DNA of 64,000 nucleotides from Rotaria sp. Silwood1 (taxonomy: Eukaryota > Rotifera > Eurotatoria > Philodinida > Philodinidae). Under the pieces are notes generated by a model. That model was not told the origin of the DNA. It saw only the letters and a list, made by a program, of their open reading frames with translations, and did not search any database. The DNA lies in NCBI GenBank assembly GCA_905250075.1, contig CAJNOP010000492.1, positions 83,405 through 147,404 of the forward strand, given 5' to 3'. Each line of letters begins with the position of its first letter. The first letter of the stretch is position 1. Shown piece by piece: positions 27,120 through 38,964 of this stretch. A program made the translations under genes and the position numbers.

Positions 27120-28806
27120 GAACGAGAAATTCTCAAGAGCATGTATACCCCTAGTCCCGCATTCACAAAAGGAGTATATAGATACTTACATGCAGGGCTA
27201 TTGCTAAGGATCCACTACATCTCGTATGGTAGGAAACACGCGAGCAATATTCAACATTATTTCGTATTTTCTTTTTTATCTTTGTTGTGTGCATACGTTT
27301 ATGTGTCTTCATTCTCTAGTATGTATTATTCACTTTGCATATAAGTCAATCTTTTTTCATTCTTTTTTCTTTTTTCTCCTCTGTTTTTCTTTTCTTTCGT
27401 CCTTGAGAATCTCAATAAAATCTCAACCTTTTCTCCTTTCCTAAATTTAACTGCATTTGGAAAGAAGATGCTTGACGTCATCTTCTTTATTATATAGCTC
27501 AGTCCCACCAAGACAATAATATTTACTATCCCCTTACCCTTCTCTTTATCTCCTGCCTTTGTGTTCCTGTCCCTCGTTCTTTTGTTTTTTTTCTCTATTT
27601 CTCTTGTATATGTTGGAGATTTATAAATAGCTGAAAAGTAAAAATTATGACAAAAGAAAGAACTTAAGACTGCAAGGTTAATACCGTAGTTTCCTTATTC
27701 AAAAAGAGGAGGTTATATATATTTCCTCTTATTTGAGATGGAAATCAAATAAACCCTTGTATGAAATATTTGCTATTCAGAAAACTTGCTATATCTATAA
27801 TTTGAACTTATGCTCTCAAATAATTTTGAAGCATGATCGCAGTGCAAAATAGTTGCGAAAGTTGTATTTAGCGCTATTAAAACAATTCACTGTCAAAGTA
27901 TTATCTTAAGCGCATTCGTCTCCAATTACCTACTTAAAAGCATCCCTTCTTCAACAGTCTCATTACTATTGGTCTATCACATATCAATTTATTTCATTTT
28001 AATCAGGATCAAATCTTTACGAAGGACAATAGAATACAATACTGAACGGTTACAAGATTAGTGATTCTATTTAAGGATAGAAGAATCCGCTTGACATTGA
28101 TAGCCACAATAGTTTTGCGAAAAGACTATAATTTCGAAACACACAAATTTACTCGTTATATTCGTTTGAAATCTTGTTCGTTCACGATCAGATTAAGAGT
28201 ATACTGTATCAACGTTATTTTATGAGTGAGAGCGAATCATTATGATTCGTATATATATATATACTTGGAAAGAATGCGTTTGTCTATTATGCATTTATCT
28301 CCACGCGTCATTACCTGCGCATGATATTTCAAGGAGATATTTTTTTTTCATAAGAATATTCTCTTTGTTTTGCCTGTTCTATTATGCGTCAAACAAGCAA
28401 TTTAATCCATGACGATTGAGAGTGAATAGAATGATGATAAACATGTGCATTATACTACGCATTCATTTAATTTTTTGAAGTAATTACACAGCAACGATGA
28501 AATAATAATGTTCTATTGGTGATGATTTATCGTTCAATACCATGATTCTTGTAAAACCAAACCTCAAATACCCCTTTCACACATGAGCGTGAACAGTCGT
28601 TTCTCATGATGTTGCCAAGATGAATTCGTACTCATGGTCCGATTCCAATCAATGATCAAGACTCGGGTTCAGTCCCAGTCTTAGTATAAATATCATTGTC
28701 TGAATATCCATGGAATTTTTTAATAATTAATAATTAATTATAGGATGAAGGAAAGGCTACATGAAATGTAATAGAGATCGTACAGATTTATCTAATAGCA
28801 AATGTA

Positions 28807-29067
28807 ATGTTGCAGGAATCAAGAACAACTGAACGTCAAATTTTAAAAGTATTAGCTACACATTATTCATCATCGGAATCAGGCAATGACAAAAATGATC
28901 TTGATCCACCAAAAAGCATAAAAGTTGTCTATAGTTTTTCAAGTATGTCTCGTTTTGATGATTTAGCACATCGATCACAAGCTCAACGAAGTTTACATTT
29001 TCGAATTAATAGTGGAAGTTGCTCCATGAAGACATATGCATACTATTCTAAACGTCTAGTACATTGA
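28807..29067 (+). CDS. Hypothetical 86-codon open frame, possible last exon
   Basis: An open frame of 86 residues starts at ATG 28807 and ends TGA 29067. The DNA just inside the start reads TAATGTTGCAG and then GAATC, so it may instead be an internal or last exon entered at 28816. The peptide is Ser-rich and polar in its first half (THYSSSESGNDKND) and has a basic segment (FDDLAHRSQAQRSLHFRI), which looks more protein-like than its surroundings. No signal peptide, membrane segment or known domain is visible and no partner exon was found. It could be a gene remnant or chance. Confidence 0.3.
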   Translation: MLQESRTTERQILKVLATHYSSSESGNDKNDLDPPKSIKVVYSFSSMSRFDDLAHRSQAQRSLHFRINSGSCSMKTYAYYSKRLVH

Positions 29068-29230
29068 TGCCATGATGTAATACGTGATTATTTTAACTAA
29101 AAGACACACGTATGACCCGCTAGAAATTGATTTCTTTCATATCTTTGCATTGCAAAGTTTGGTTTTAGTGATATTACAGTTATCATGTATTCTTTTGGAA
29201 AATAATTCTTTTTCTGAAAACAACCCATAG

Positions 29231-29440
29231 TGTAGTGCGGTCGATTAAAAGTCTGAATAAAACGCTTGATTTTTTTCTGTATCTGTAGGAAAGAAAACAA
29301 ATCTTAGCTTGGAATTGTAGCCTATAATATGATAGTAACTATATTACTGTGATGTTAAAGTTTGATTCAAAACTGTTTTTTCTGCAGATACAGGAAAAAA
29401 TCAAGTTTTTTACTCGAGCTTTTAGTTGATCAAACTATAG
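29231..29440. repeat. Imperfect fold-back element
   Basis: The left arm at 29231-29289 and the right arm at 29382-29440 are reverse complements over about 57 bp with scattered mismatches. Shared words include CTTGATTTTTT, TGTATCTG and ACTAAAAG/ATTAAAAG. The spacer is about 90 bp and non-coding. No target duplication could be fixed. It looks like a diverged MITE. Confidence 0.55.
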
Positions 29441-30369
29441 TAAGGCACATCTAGCTTTATATAGATAAATAATTTCGTAACTCTAAAAAAAACTAAGAAA
29501 TCAGATTAGAAAAAAGTTCAATTTCATTTCATTTAAGACGATTCGTTTATTTTAATCCCTTCTTGTATCTCCACAGTAAAATAACTTGAATTAAATTTTA
29601 GAAGAAGATTGTCATATTGAGTACTCACATGATCTATTTCTGTAATAGGCTCAACATCAGCTCTGCTGATTTATTGCTGAGAGGTAAAGGGATAATAAGA
29701 AGATAGCAAAACCCGTATTAAACAGTACTGATAGATCTGTTTCGATTTATGGCTTTTCTGGAGCTAGTGATACAGAGGAAAAAAAGAGAACAACAGAATA
29801 CGAATACGATCAACTACTAATCAATGGCAGGCAAGCCGAATTCTGATGTTCAAGAACGAAACTATCGATATTTTTCATAAATAGATCATTATATAATCAA
29901 ATGACTCATCTATTGTTTACATCTACAACCAATAATAATCAACGGTCAACCAAATGATTCGCAACACAAATAAAAAACATTTTAAGCTGTGCAGTTTTGT
30001 ACATAAGAAGATCTTTTACTAAACATGCTGTATCTGAAATTCAATTCTTCATAATCTACTAAAGTACATCATCCAACACCTAACGTTTTTTTGACTCTTT
30101 TATCATAATAAAAACATCAATTCAACGAATAATACTTCCCCTGAATCAAGCATGATAACAAGAACAAAAATCAAATGAGAAGATAAAAATGTCTTGTACT
30201 TAAAATTTTTAGTACCTATTGATATGTTAGATGATGGTTATAGTGATGGCAATCAGTTTTAATTTCAAGGTAATTATAGGTAGCCGTGATGATACAAAGA
30301 ATTGGATAATAGTTTTTACTAAACTCGAAGTCTCATCTGAATATAAATCTTATCTGTATTTTTAGAAAC

Positions 30370-30566
30370 CTCTTTGTTAGGGTTAACGCTCACGAAGAGC
30401 GACAAAAACTGTCAAAGTTGTATATATTTTCTTCTCTCTATTTATTCTTTGAGAAAACAAGGACACAGAAACGCAACAGAAACGAAATAATAGAAACGAA
30501 AATATCAAAGAAGAGAGAATAGATAGAATTGAGGTGTATGTAGTTAGAATATACCTTAACACTCTT
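30370..30566. mobile_element. Solo LTR-like element (187 bp) with 5-bp target duplication
   Basis: The element at 30375-30561 starts TGTTAGGG and ends CCTTAACA, giving TG..CA ends with inverted tips. It is flanked by the direct repeat CTCTT at 30370-30374 and 30562-30566. Its first bases (TGTTAG..TT..AACGCT) resemble those of the element at 10416-10762. The inside is non-coding and no second copy or internal region follows, so it is a solo LTR fossil. Family is unknown. The exact target duplication argues against great age. Confidence 0.65.
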
Positions 30567-30569
30567 CTT

Positions 30570-31980
30570 CAATCTTCATAGCCTAATTAGATAGGACACA
30601 GTCAAAAATGATCTGAGATAACAATTAAAACCTTTTTCGACACATCAGATATGAAGATCTGGAACGAAGAGTCCTATACTTGGATCCTGTTGGAGCTCAT
30701 AAGATTCTCAGATTAATCCGATCATTTCTGACAGAATCCTATTCAAAGTTGTCGGAAAATAGAGGAGTTCGTCAGATTCCCAAGTATTGGATTCCTATCA
30801 GAAGTTCTCCAACATCAGATCCGACGATTTTCGACAGTTGAAGAATGTCAAGTACACCTGCGATTCGAAGAAATTGTGTTGAATTCGTATATGAATATTA
30901 GACATTTTTTGATTTCCACCTTTATCCTCGATCTACTCCTACTTCCTTCATCTCGTGCAATTAGCTGCAAAGTAACAGTTTAATTCTAATTTATTTTATT
31001 GTATTCAACTTTTGGGTAATGACTTTAAAGTAATGGTAAACAATACAATAAAAAAATTAAGTTAAATTAAATTAAAATAAAATAAAATAAAACTAAGTAG
31101 TTTACGTAGGTGAATTTAGCATCCCTTTCGACTAACTCTTGCATCAATTCGTTCAGCTAGTGTTCCATTTTAGCTGATCACTGTCTCAAGTGGATTTCAA
31201 CAAGCTCTATCGATTGGTGATAACCGTTTCACAATATTTAAAATTATTTGTGAGTAAAGTCAAAACTACTAGTGCGACCAGAGTGGTTCTAGAAATTATG
31301 CATGAGCAGATGTTGCGTTTCACAAGCGGTTGAACTAGCCGAAAAGCACGAGTGATTATGTTAGTTGTGGAAGTGAACGCAGATCGGGAGATACATCGAT
31401 AGAGAAAGGTTCATCAAGCTTGGAACTGGTGAAAACAATATACATGGAAAAACATCAAAGCTCATAGGTTAGCAGAACTTGATAGAACTTCGGAAACTTT
31501 CAATCAAGGAGTCTTCTCCTGGATTTTAATGAATCAACATAGGAAAACCTGAATCCACAAGGTTCTTTCGGTCATTTTCGCGACAATTCTGCGGTAAACA
31601 AGAAAATTCCTGAACCATGATTGAAACTTCAGGTCAATGTACATCACAATGCAATGAAAAACGCCGGTGACGAACCGCACCGCAAACCTAACCATCTTCC
31701 GTGCCATTCCGGAAAAACGTACGAAATCTGCCGTCGGATTTCTAGATACTCTAACAAATAAACATCACTGTTTATTCGTTCCATGGACAAGCATTCTCCT
31801 CAGATCGAGTAGACACATACATATAGATATATAGAGTACAGAATTTCATCATGAACAAGAACAAAATAATACTGAACGACAGAAAAAGAATCAACACAGG
31901 CGAAAAGATTGCATCTTCCTCAATATGACATTGAAAAAAAACCCTTCTCGGATTTCTCAGACACCATTTCTTAACATTTC
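30570..31980. other. Intergenic; slightly GC-richer block at 31.3-31.8 kb
   Basis: No gene or RNA is seen. The 31260-31760 stretch is noticeably less AT-rich than its neighbours and may be an old insertion, but no open frame or matching ends were found. Poly-AATAA sequence lies around 31040-31095. Confidence 0.35.
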
Positions 31981-31984
31981 AAAC

Positions 31985-32052
31985 TTGTGGGGTGTGATGT
32001 TGGGTGTGGGTGTGGATTTTGTGGATCTTTCCTATCACACTCACACCCTTAA
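31985..32052. repeat. GT-rich/CA-rich hairpin tract, copy C
   Basis: CTTGTGGGGTGTGATG and TTGGGTGTGGGTGTGG are followed by CACACTCACACCCTTAAG. It has the same arrangement as the copies at 13.1 and 21.2 kb, including the AATAAAGAAT word just downstream that also follows the 13.1-kb copy. It lies about 100 bp beyond the last detectable homology of the TM9SF pseudogene, in the same orientation relative to that gene as copy B is to its own. Confidence 0.6.
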
Positions 32053-32149
32053 GCTGAAATAAAGAATGAAGTAATTTATTTTTAGAAAAATCAATGATTA
32101 AAATGTTACCTTGGACATGTAATAGCTATTGTTAGAACAATTTTCTGTC

Positions 32150-34554
32150 AATTTTCACCTCCAAACACTATGGAAAATCAATTAGTCATACGTTTGATAA
32201 ATATTGCCTCATACTTTTATATAAACGAGCTGAAGTATAACCAGCTGAAGTGCCCAAAAGAACATAACATGATATTAGCCCTGAATGAACCAAATAAAAT
32301 AGACAGGAACAGAATGAATGGAATAAAATACTTACAAGTCAGTGGAGCACTAGGTTTGACTGATGAGAGAAAACCAAGCGAAGCGAAGACTAAATAAACA
32401 AAAATTGAGAACAATTGAAAATAAGCAAAACTATCTACCTAATGTAATCAGAAATGTCATTGCAATTTGAACACCACTACCAACAAGGATAGACAAAAGC
32501 ATACTTTTTGTGGTGGCCGAAATACATCACCATCAATTCTATCAGTAAAAAAAAGAAAATAAAAACTAAATAATATTAGATTGGATGGTAAATAGATCAA
32601 CATTCAATCATTCTCAAAAATCTGGAAAAACAACGGGGAACAATTCTAGCGTGAGAGCGATTTATAAACTCGCGATTCTTGAAAATTCAAAGAAGAAAAA
32701 GAGTTCAAAACGAAATTATATTTATTAATTGCTGTCATTTTTCTTATTGCACTTAGAAAGTAGCTTTGAAGATGCAGATATTATTCTTTTACTATTTGTA
32801 TTCGCTGACTAACACACCTTAGATTGTCGATATTAGAGTTCGTCAGTCCACGTTTCTTGAATCGAATCTTACTCGATGATCTCTACCTACAAACCATTAG
32901 ACTATACAATGACATAATGCTTCGATTCTCTTACTTACTTGTGACATACATTTAATATCAGATAATTTTGCTGAAAAGATCTTAAGACATTTTAATAACC
33001 ACGAGATCTGCGTAAAGATTAAGTGTTAGCTTTGACTGTCTTTTTCTATTTGTGAGAAGTTCTTTGCTAAAGATCGGAAATCCAGCTAATATATGATAAG
33101 TGGTCTAAATAGAGACTATAAAGACAAATTGCTCTTTATCTATTGTTAAGTAAAGTATTAACCCAAAAGGCAGCAAGTTTGGGAGACAACTCATCTAAGA
33201 GTCTTTGTATTCAGAACATTTCTCTACACAGACAGTACAAAATCTCAACAACACTGCCGAAAAAGTGACTTGTATGCGATGCAAAATCAAAATGAAGATA
33301 TGAATTAGATGAATCCTTACAGTTTCTACCCGAATTCTTCTTTTGCAGTACCCTATAGAAGAAATAAAACAATAGTATATATAGAGAGAGATTTAATTGT
33401 TCAACTTACAGCACCAATCATTTGATTACAACGAAGATTATCTTTACATTATATACGTAAGAGTATGATAGCAACATAACCCGAAAGAAATAATACAATG
33501 AGAAGCGAATTTAGAATTGAAAACCATTGAATACGTGCTTGTAGCAATGTTTTAAGTATATAATCCCATCGACTAGTCCAACGTATTTCATCATTTTTTA
33601 TAAATTGTAGTGTATATAAATGGAATTTCAACATCTTTGCTTGTTGATTGAAACATAACTGGTTCATTAGCACGATCACATCTATTTGAATTTAAACTAA
33701 AACAAAAATTATTAATAAATAAGATGATTATTTTATTCAACAAACCTATTAACTTGTATTTTCGCTGAAATAATTCGACTACTATCTTCACTCAATGCAC
33801 TTTCCCATATTTTATCTAGTTCATTATGATAAGTTATTTCAAAATCCAAATGATTAAATACATAAAATATATCATTTTGCCCATCACGAATATTACATGA
33901 TTCTTTTGTTTGACCACTTTTAGTTACATAACAGCCAATAGGAAAACTATGGGAACTAAATTCTCGATTTTCAGTATTTCTATAACGTAACATAATAGGT
34001 ATATTATCAAGTATCCATTGTTGTTGATAATTTAAAATCATTCCTTTCATTAAACGTTCAAGCATTATTTGTTGATTAGCATCAGTCGATGTAAATTTCT
34101 TTGTGCATACATGACGACTGTTAGAATTTTGAAGAAAATTAAACTAGAAAAAGAAGTTCGATTGATAGAAATATAGAGTCGAATTCGTTCACCAACGAGA
34201 ATTTGACCAAGATTTTCAACTGGTGATGATTCGTTATTGACAGTGCAGAAAGGAAAACAAATTTTTTGAGCATTAAATAAAAGAAAAAAGTAACATATTA
34301 ACTTACTAAGAATATTCATATGACAATACAGATGCAGTTGAATTGAGACGATTGACAAATACTTCAAGTTGAGTCTAAAATTATATTTTACAACAAATGA
34401 AGATTTTTCTTCGTATTTAACCAACTTTGCATTGTAACTCGGGCAGTGAAAATCGACAGAACTCATTAGATGTCGATCCGAGTAGATTAAATGCACTGAT
34501 TAATGATAATAATAATAGAATTAATAAAAAGAAATTCGAATTTCTTATCGTCAT
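32150..34554 (-). pseudogene. TM9SF2/4-like (nonaspanin) pseudogene, C-terminus missing
   Basis: Intact members of this family are Golgi/endosomal proteins of about 650 residues with nine membrane segments. The start at 34554 gives a signal peptide (NFFLLILLLLSLISAFN), then FNLLGSTSNEFC, VNRLNSTASVLSYEYS, ESSPVENLGQ, RHVCTKKF, QQWILDNIPI, FPIGCYVTKSGQTKESC, FYVFNHLDFEI and [13 protein letters not shown]. The first membrane segment is [20 protein letters not shown], followed by KDNLRCNQM, KEEFG, GDVFRPPQK, SMLLSILVGSGVQIAMTFL, FASLGFLSS and YVLLGTSAGYTSARLYKS. Order and spacing match TM9SF2. Introns are mostly about 50 nt; one of about 750 nt separates EEFG.KL from GDVFRPP. Breaks: TAG at 33326-33328 where the family has Trp, TAA after LLRI where it has Leu, frame shifts in A-runs near 33597 and after FRPPQK, and probable trouble at the early junctions. 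Homology ends near 32150, so the last two-fifths are absent. Confidence 0.85.
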
Positions 34555-34619
34555 ATTAATGATATTTCTATCTGAATTGAAGAAAAGAATTCATATGATA
34601 TATCTCAGCTAATATGTTA

Positions 34620-37600
34620 AATGTCAACAGATAATTGACTTTGGGCATTATAGGAAAACTAGACGAATGAACTGTCTTGTAAGACGCGTAGCATTTTTTG
34701 ACGGTGTTAATCTATACACATAACACCTACCACTCGCTCCAATTGTCGTACTTCCACAAAGTATGGAAAAAACAGCGAACAGTAAGAGAAATAAAAAAAA
34801 TCCAATAAAAGCAAAGTAAATATACTTTGTTAATTATATTCCATGTGATATATGCATTAGACGTCTTCTTTTTTGTTTCTCATTTCTTTTCATAAATGAA
34901 GACTATAAAAGACACTGTTGGCAGAACACTTTTTCAAAATACTTCCTCTTTTTTTTCACTACAGTTATGCCCAATGGATCTGCAGACTAGCAAAGAGTAT
35001 TGATATGCCATGCATCAATGGAAGGAAATTACTAAACAAAATAAATAGACTATCATCAGACCAATCAAAGTTATAAAGAGTGCTAAACATCTACTGATAT
35101 GCCTATTCAAGCAATTAATCATGGAAAAACTCGTGTGACGCTGTCAACTGAATAGAATTTTTTCCTCTGACCGCTTATAATTATGCTATCGACAGAGTTT
35201 GCTAGATGACTATCATCAAGACCAGAAATATGTACAGCTGTATATTGTAGACTTTAAATGGTATAGATTGTTTGAATGGTTAATAAAAACGATGCATGCT
35301 GTAGGTCAAAAGATTAAAATAAAAAGGATAACCACCAACTCAAAGAAAAGTAATACAACGTTATAGCAAATGTCTTGTCTCAATATTGCCATACAAGTCG
35401 AAATTGTGTCGATTAATTTAGTAGGAAATAAATAAAAAAATAATGTTCTATAATTGTATTTTGTTTTTTCAGTTTTATCCGAAGATTAGATAATGTGTTT
35501 GAATCTTTTAGCATTATACAGAATTTAACTGATTACATTGTTTGTTAAGTGAAGTAGAAAATCTATCATTCTGTTTTTTATACGTATTCAAATAAGTTTA
35601 GTACTCATTTTCTCCTTCTATAACATTCAGTGATATAAACTTGATTGTGAATAAGTTATTCTCACAAATAGCTTTTCAAGATTTCATTATTATTAAAAAG
35701 AAACGGCATTTCCGAACATATTAGAATGAGATCATTAATAATTAGTAGGTGCTAGTTATTCAATAAAATGAAAATGAGAAGGGAATAAAATCATTGTTTG
35801 TCTCGTTAACTATTGCCAAATATTTTATTCGATTATCATAGATGTTTTATTTGTAAATTACAACAAAAAAAGGACATATCTGTCATTTAATAGTAGTTGC
35901 AAACAGTGAAATTTATTTTGTCATTAATGAAGGTATTATTCTTTACTTAGAGACAAACATAATAATTAGGATGATATTTATTGATAATACAAAGTATTAC
36001 TCGCATTGTATCGAATCGAGAGGAATCATTTTTTATCTATTTAAGAATGAATATATATCTGAAGAATGAACACTTCGACTGAGATCTGTTCGATTTCTTG
36101 TAAATTGTTTTTCGTTTGTCAAAATGATTGTCAAAGTCAACTCTTCTAACCCATATCAAAAGCTAACAGCACATAAAACAAAACAAAAGAAATGAATTAA
36201 TATTAGTTATTCGCTTCCAATTATTTTTGGTTTTACAATATAGTTTAGATATAAGTCGTATTATTGAGTGAAGTATGTTATTGAAAATTTTAAAACTAAG
36301 TTATTGAGCACATCCCAAAAACTATGAGTCTTCGATTGGTAGTATCATTTTGTAGAGAATTTCATACGTTTTATTTGAAGACGGGATGTTTAATTTTTTT
36401 TCTTTTTTTTAATTGAGAAATTCTTTCAATTGAACACAATTGTTTGAAATAAATTTTTGAATGATCATGAAAAATTTATTTGCTGTAAATTATAAAATGA
36501 AGCAATTGTATTTTCCTTATTCCTCAACCTCATCCTTAAAAATGAATTATGTTAAGAAAACAAATGATTGACGTTAATTAGGTGATATTTTTTTTGTCAC
36601 AATAAAAAAATGTACTTTTTTTTTCTTTATTATCTTGTGAATAGAAAGCGAAAAAATAAAATTCTATTTTTATAACGATCAATCAACAGAGTATAGAGTA
36701 GCGAAACAAATAAGTGTGTCAATTGACATTTGTGTTAGAAGTAAAAAATGTGAAATTGGTTTTGTAATAATAGTGAATGACGAACAAATTCTTTTTCTTT
36801 TCTTTTCAAGGAACAATGTGTATCTTCCTTCAATAAATTATTAATCCCTTTAAAATATTGATTGCTTATATACTAAAAGAAAATACACTGCATGTACTGT
36901 ACTTCATAACATGAAGTCCCATTCCATGTAGCAGTGCAGAGGCACATTCTAGACATTGGCACCCAATTATAGTATTCATTTTTTTAATTGTCTTTCATAT
37001 GAAATTAAGTAATGGCTGATTTTGAGTTTACTTAAATGGATTAGTATTCTCATTTATTTCTTATACTTCTGGGGCACAAGACAGTGAGAATTTGTGTCAC
37101 TTATAATTATCTTAACATTTGTTGAAGTTTTGTAGCAATATCTGGAAAGCAGTATTCTAGATTGAAGATCACTAAAGATTTTCAGTTAATATTTTGTTGG
37201 ATCTCACTCGTAGCAATTGAAAAGTCTCTGAATAATATCGATTACATCCAACAAGTCATCATATATCGCCGTTTTCAGCACGATTACTAACTTTGGACCC
37301 GATGTACAGGCATGATGACAGGATATCAAGCGCACTCAGATATTTTTATTTTTACTTCAGATCCGTTTTCCGAGTCTTTGTTTCTTTTTTTTAGGACTTA
37401 CAGACTCGTTTGTGAGGCGATGCAGTCATATGCGAGCATGCATGTTTGAGCGAATGAGCCATGGGCATGGTAGTTTTTTTTGCGCGTTTCCTTGACTTCA
37501 ACATTTCTCTTGCAAAACAAGCTAACAAATACCTCCTCTGACAATAAAAGGTTGCTTCTTACATATGTCAACATATCGAGAAGGTTGCTTTTGAAAAAAT

Positions 37601-38960
37601 AGTAATAAAAGTGTAAGAGAAGAAAGACAAAAAGCAAAAGAGAAGAGCTATAGAAAAATACAGTACTCGCTAGAGAAAAAAAAATAGGCAGGATTAAAGC
37701 AACATACACTAATGGACAAGGAAAGAGAGAAAAAGTAAAATAAGCAAAGACTTATCATGACTGACAGTTGCCACAGTTCGTAGGAGGTGCACATCTATAT
37801 GCACAAGTGTCTCTATATTGAGATAGCAATTATTCAGAAGTATATACCAGATATGGATCTGGTTGCGGGTCTGGATGGCAGTAGCTATGGATGTGATTGT
37901 AGGTATGACCGTTGATTAAAATTTTGATTTTGGTACGAAAAAACTATATTATCAATTTCGATTATGTTCACAGAATTTTTAGCGATTAATTGGTTTTAAT
38001 CTATAAAATTTTTCACTGAGTGATAATCAGCGAATAAAGTCTCGGTCTGATACTAATCATGTTGCTGATGTTCATACGCAGCAGAAGTATAAATTGATAA
38101 ACTTATTAAAGATTGATTTATCAAAATGTTTGATCTACAATTTCGCGTAAATGATAATCAACTCTCTTCATGAAACATGGAATTGAATGCACATTCTTTT
38201 TCATTAACATCAGTGCGAACAAAGACGATGAGAATTGCTTGGATAGCATAACCTTCTGTTTTTTATGCGAAATCACTTTCCTCATTACAATACCATGGCA
38301 TGTGTTTCAAATTTCATTATACTCATGACAGGAAGAAAACAAAAAAGAATGTTAGTCGATTTTTAAATCAATTAATAACTTCAACTTTCTCTTTATTCTT
38401 TTTTTCTTACTTTCTCACTTTTAATCGTTATTCGTTACATCATCAGTCTGTTGCTTTTAAATGAGCACTCAAGTAGAACTCTTGAAGGATGCTTATTCAA
38501 GTTGCAAGTAATTATGAATTTCATTCACCTGCAACTCTTTCTTCATCTACAATGACGTTTTTTTTTACTAGTGTTATCTTCTTGTTTGGATAAATGTTTT
38601 TACTTCATCACGCACTTAAGCTTTTGGCAACGCAAAGAAAACAATGTGTAAGCATCATCTACGAATAAATCATACTATATGTAACAATGACAACGCGGCT
38701 ACAATCATGAGCAGGATGAATACATTAATCTGAATATTGCTTTCATGTATTAGATGTTAGTTGTAAGAAATGTAGTTTTCTAGTTACAAAAAAAATTCGA
38801 ACAGTTTTATTTCTAAATGACCATATGGATTCGATAGTGAGAAGAGAGTATCAAGATAGTCTAGTGTTGTGTAAAGAACAGCAATATCAAAATTTAGAAA
38901 GAATGTAATAAGCGTTTGCTTTGTTTGACCATTTTAGGGTGAATCAGTTGATACTTGACA
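34620..38960. other. Large intergenic region, no feature seen
   Basis: About 4.3 kb of AT-rich DNA upstream of the ANKUB1-like gene. Open frames, such as 37398-37709 on the minus strand, are low-complexity and match nothing I recognise. No RNA gene or tandem repeat was found. Confidence 0.45.
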
Positions 38961-38964
38961 AAAA

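Noticed and set aside
28655-28690. CTCGGGTTCAGTCCCAG resembles a tRNA T-arm
   Set aside because: Stem pairing is poor and no D-arm or anticodon arm lies upstream.
31360-31760. TGTTAG at about 31365 and CTCTAACA at about 31757 look like a third LTR-like pair of ends
   Set aside because: The flanking five bases do not form a target duplication and no other support was found.
37398-37709. 103-codon minus-strand open frame with a hydrophobic start
   Set aside because: The hydrophobic stretch comes from a low-complexity A/G-rich tract; no domain or splice context.
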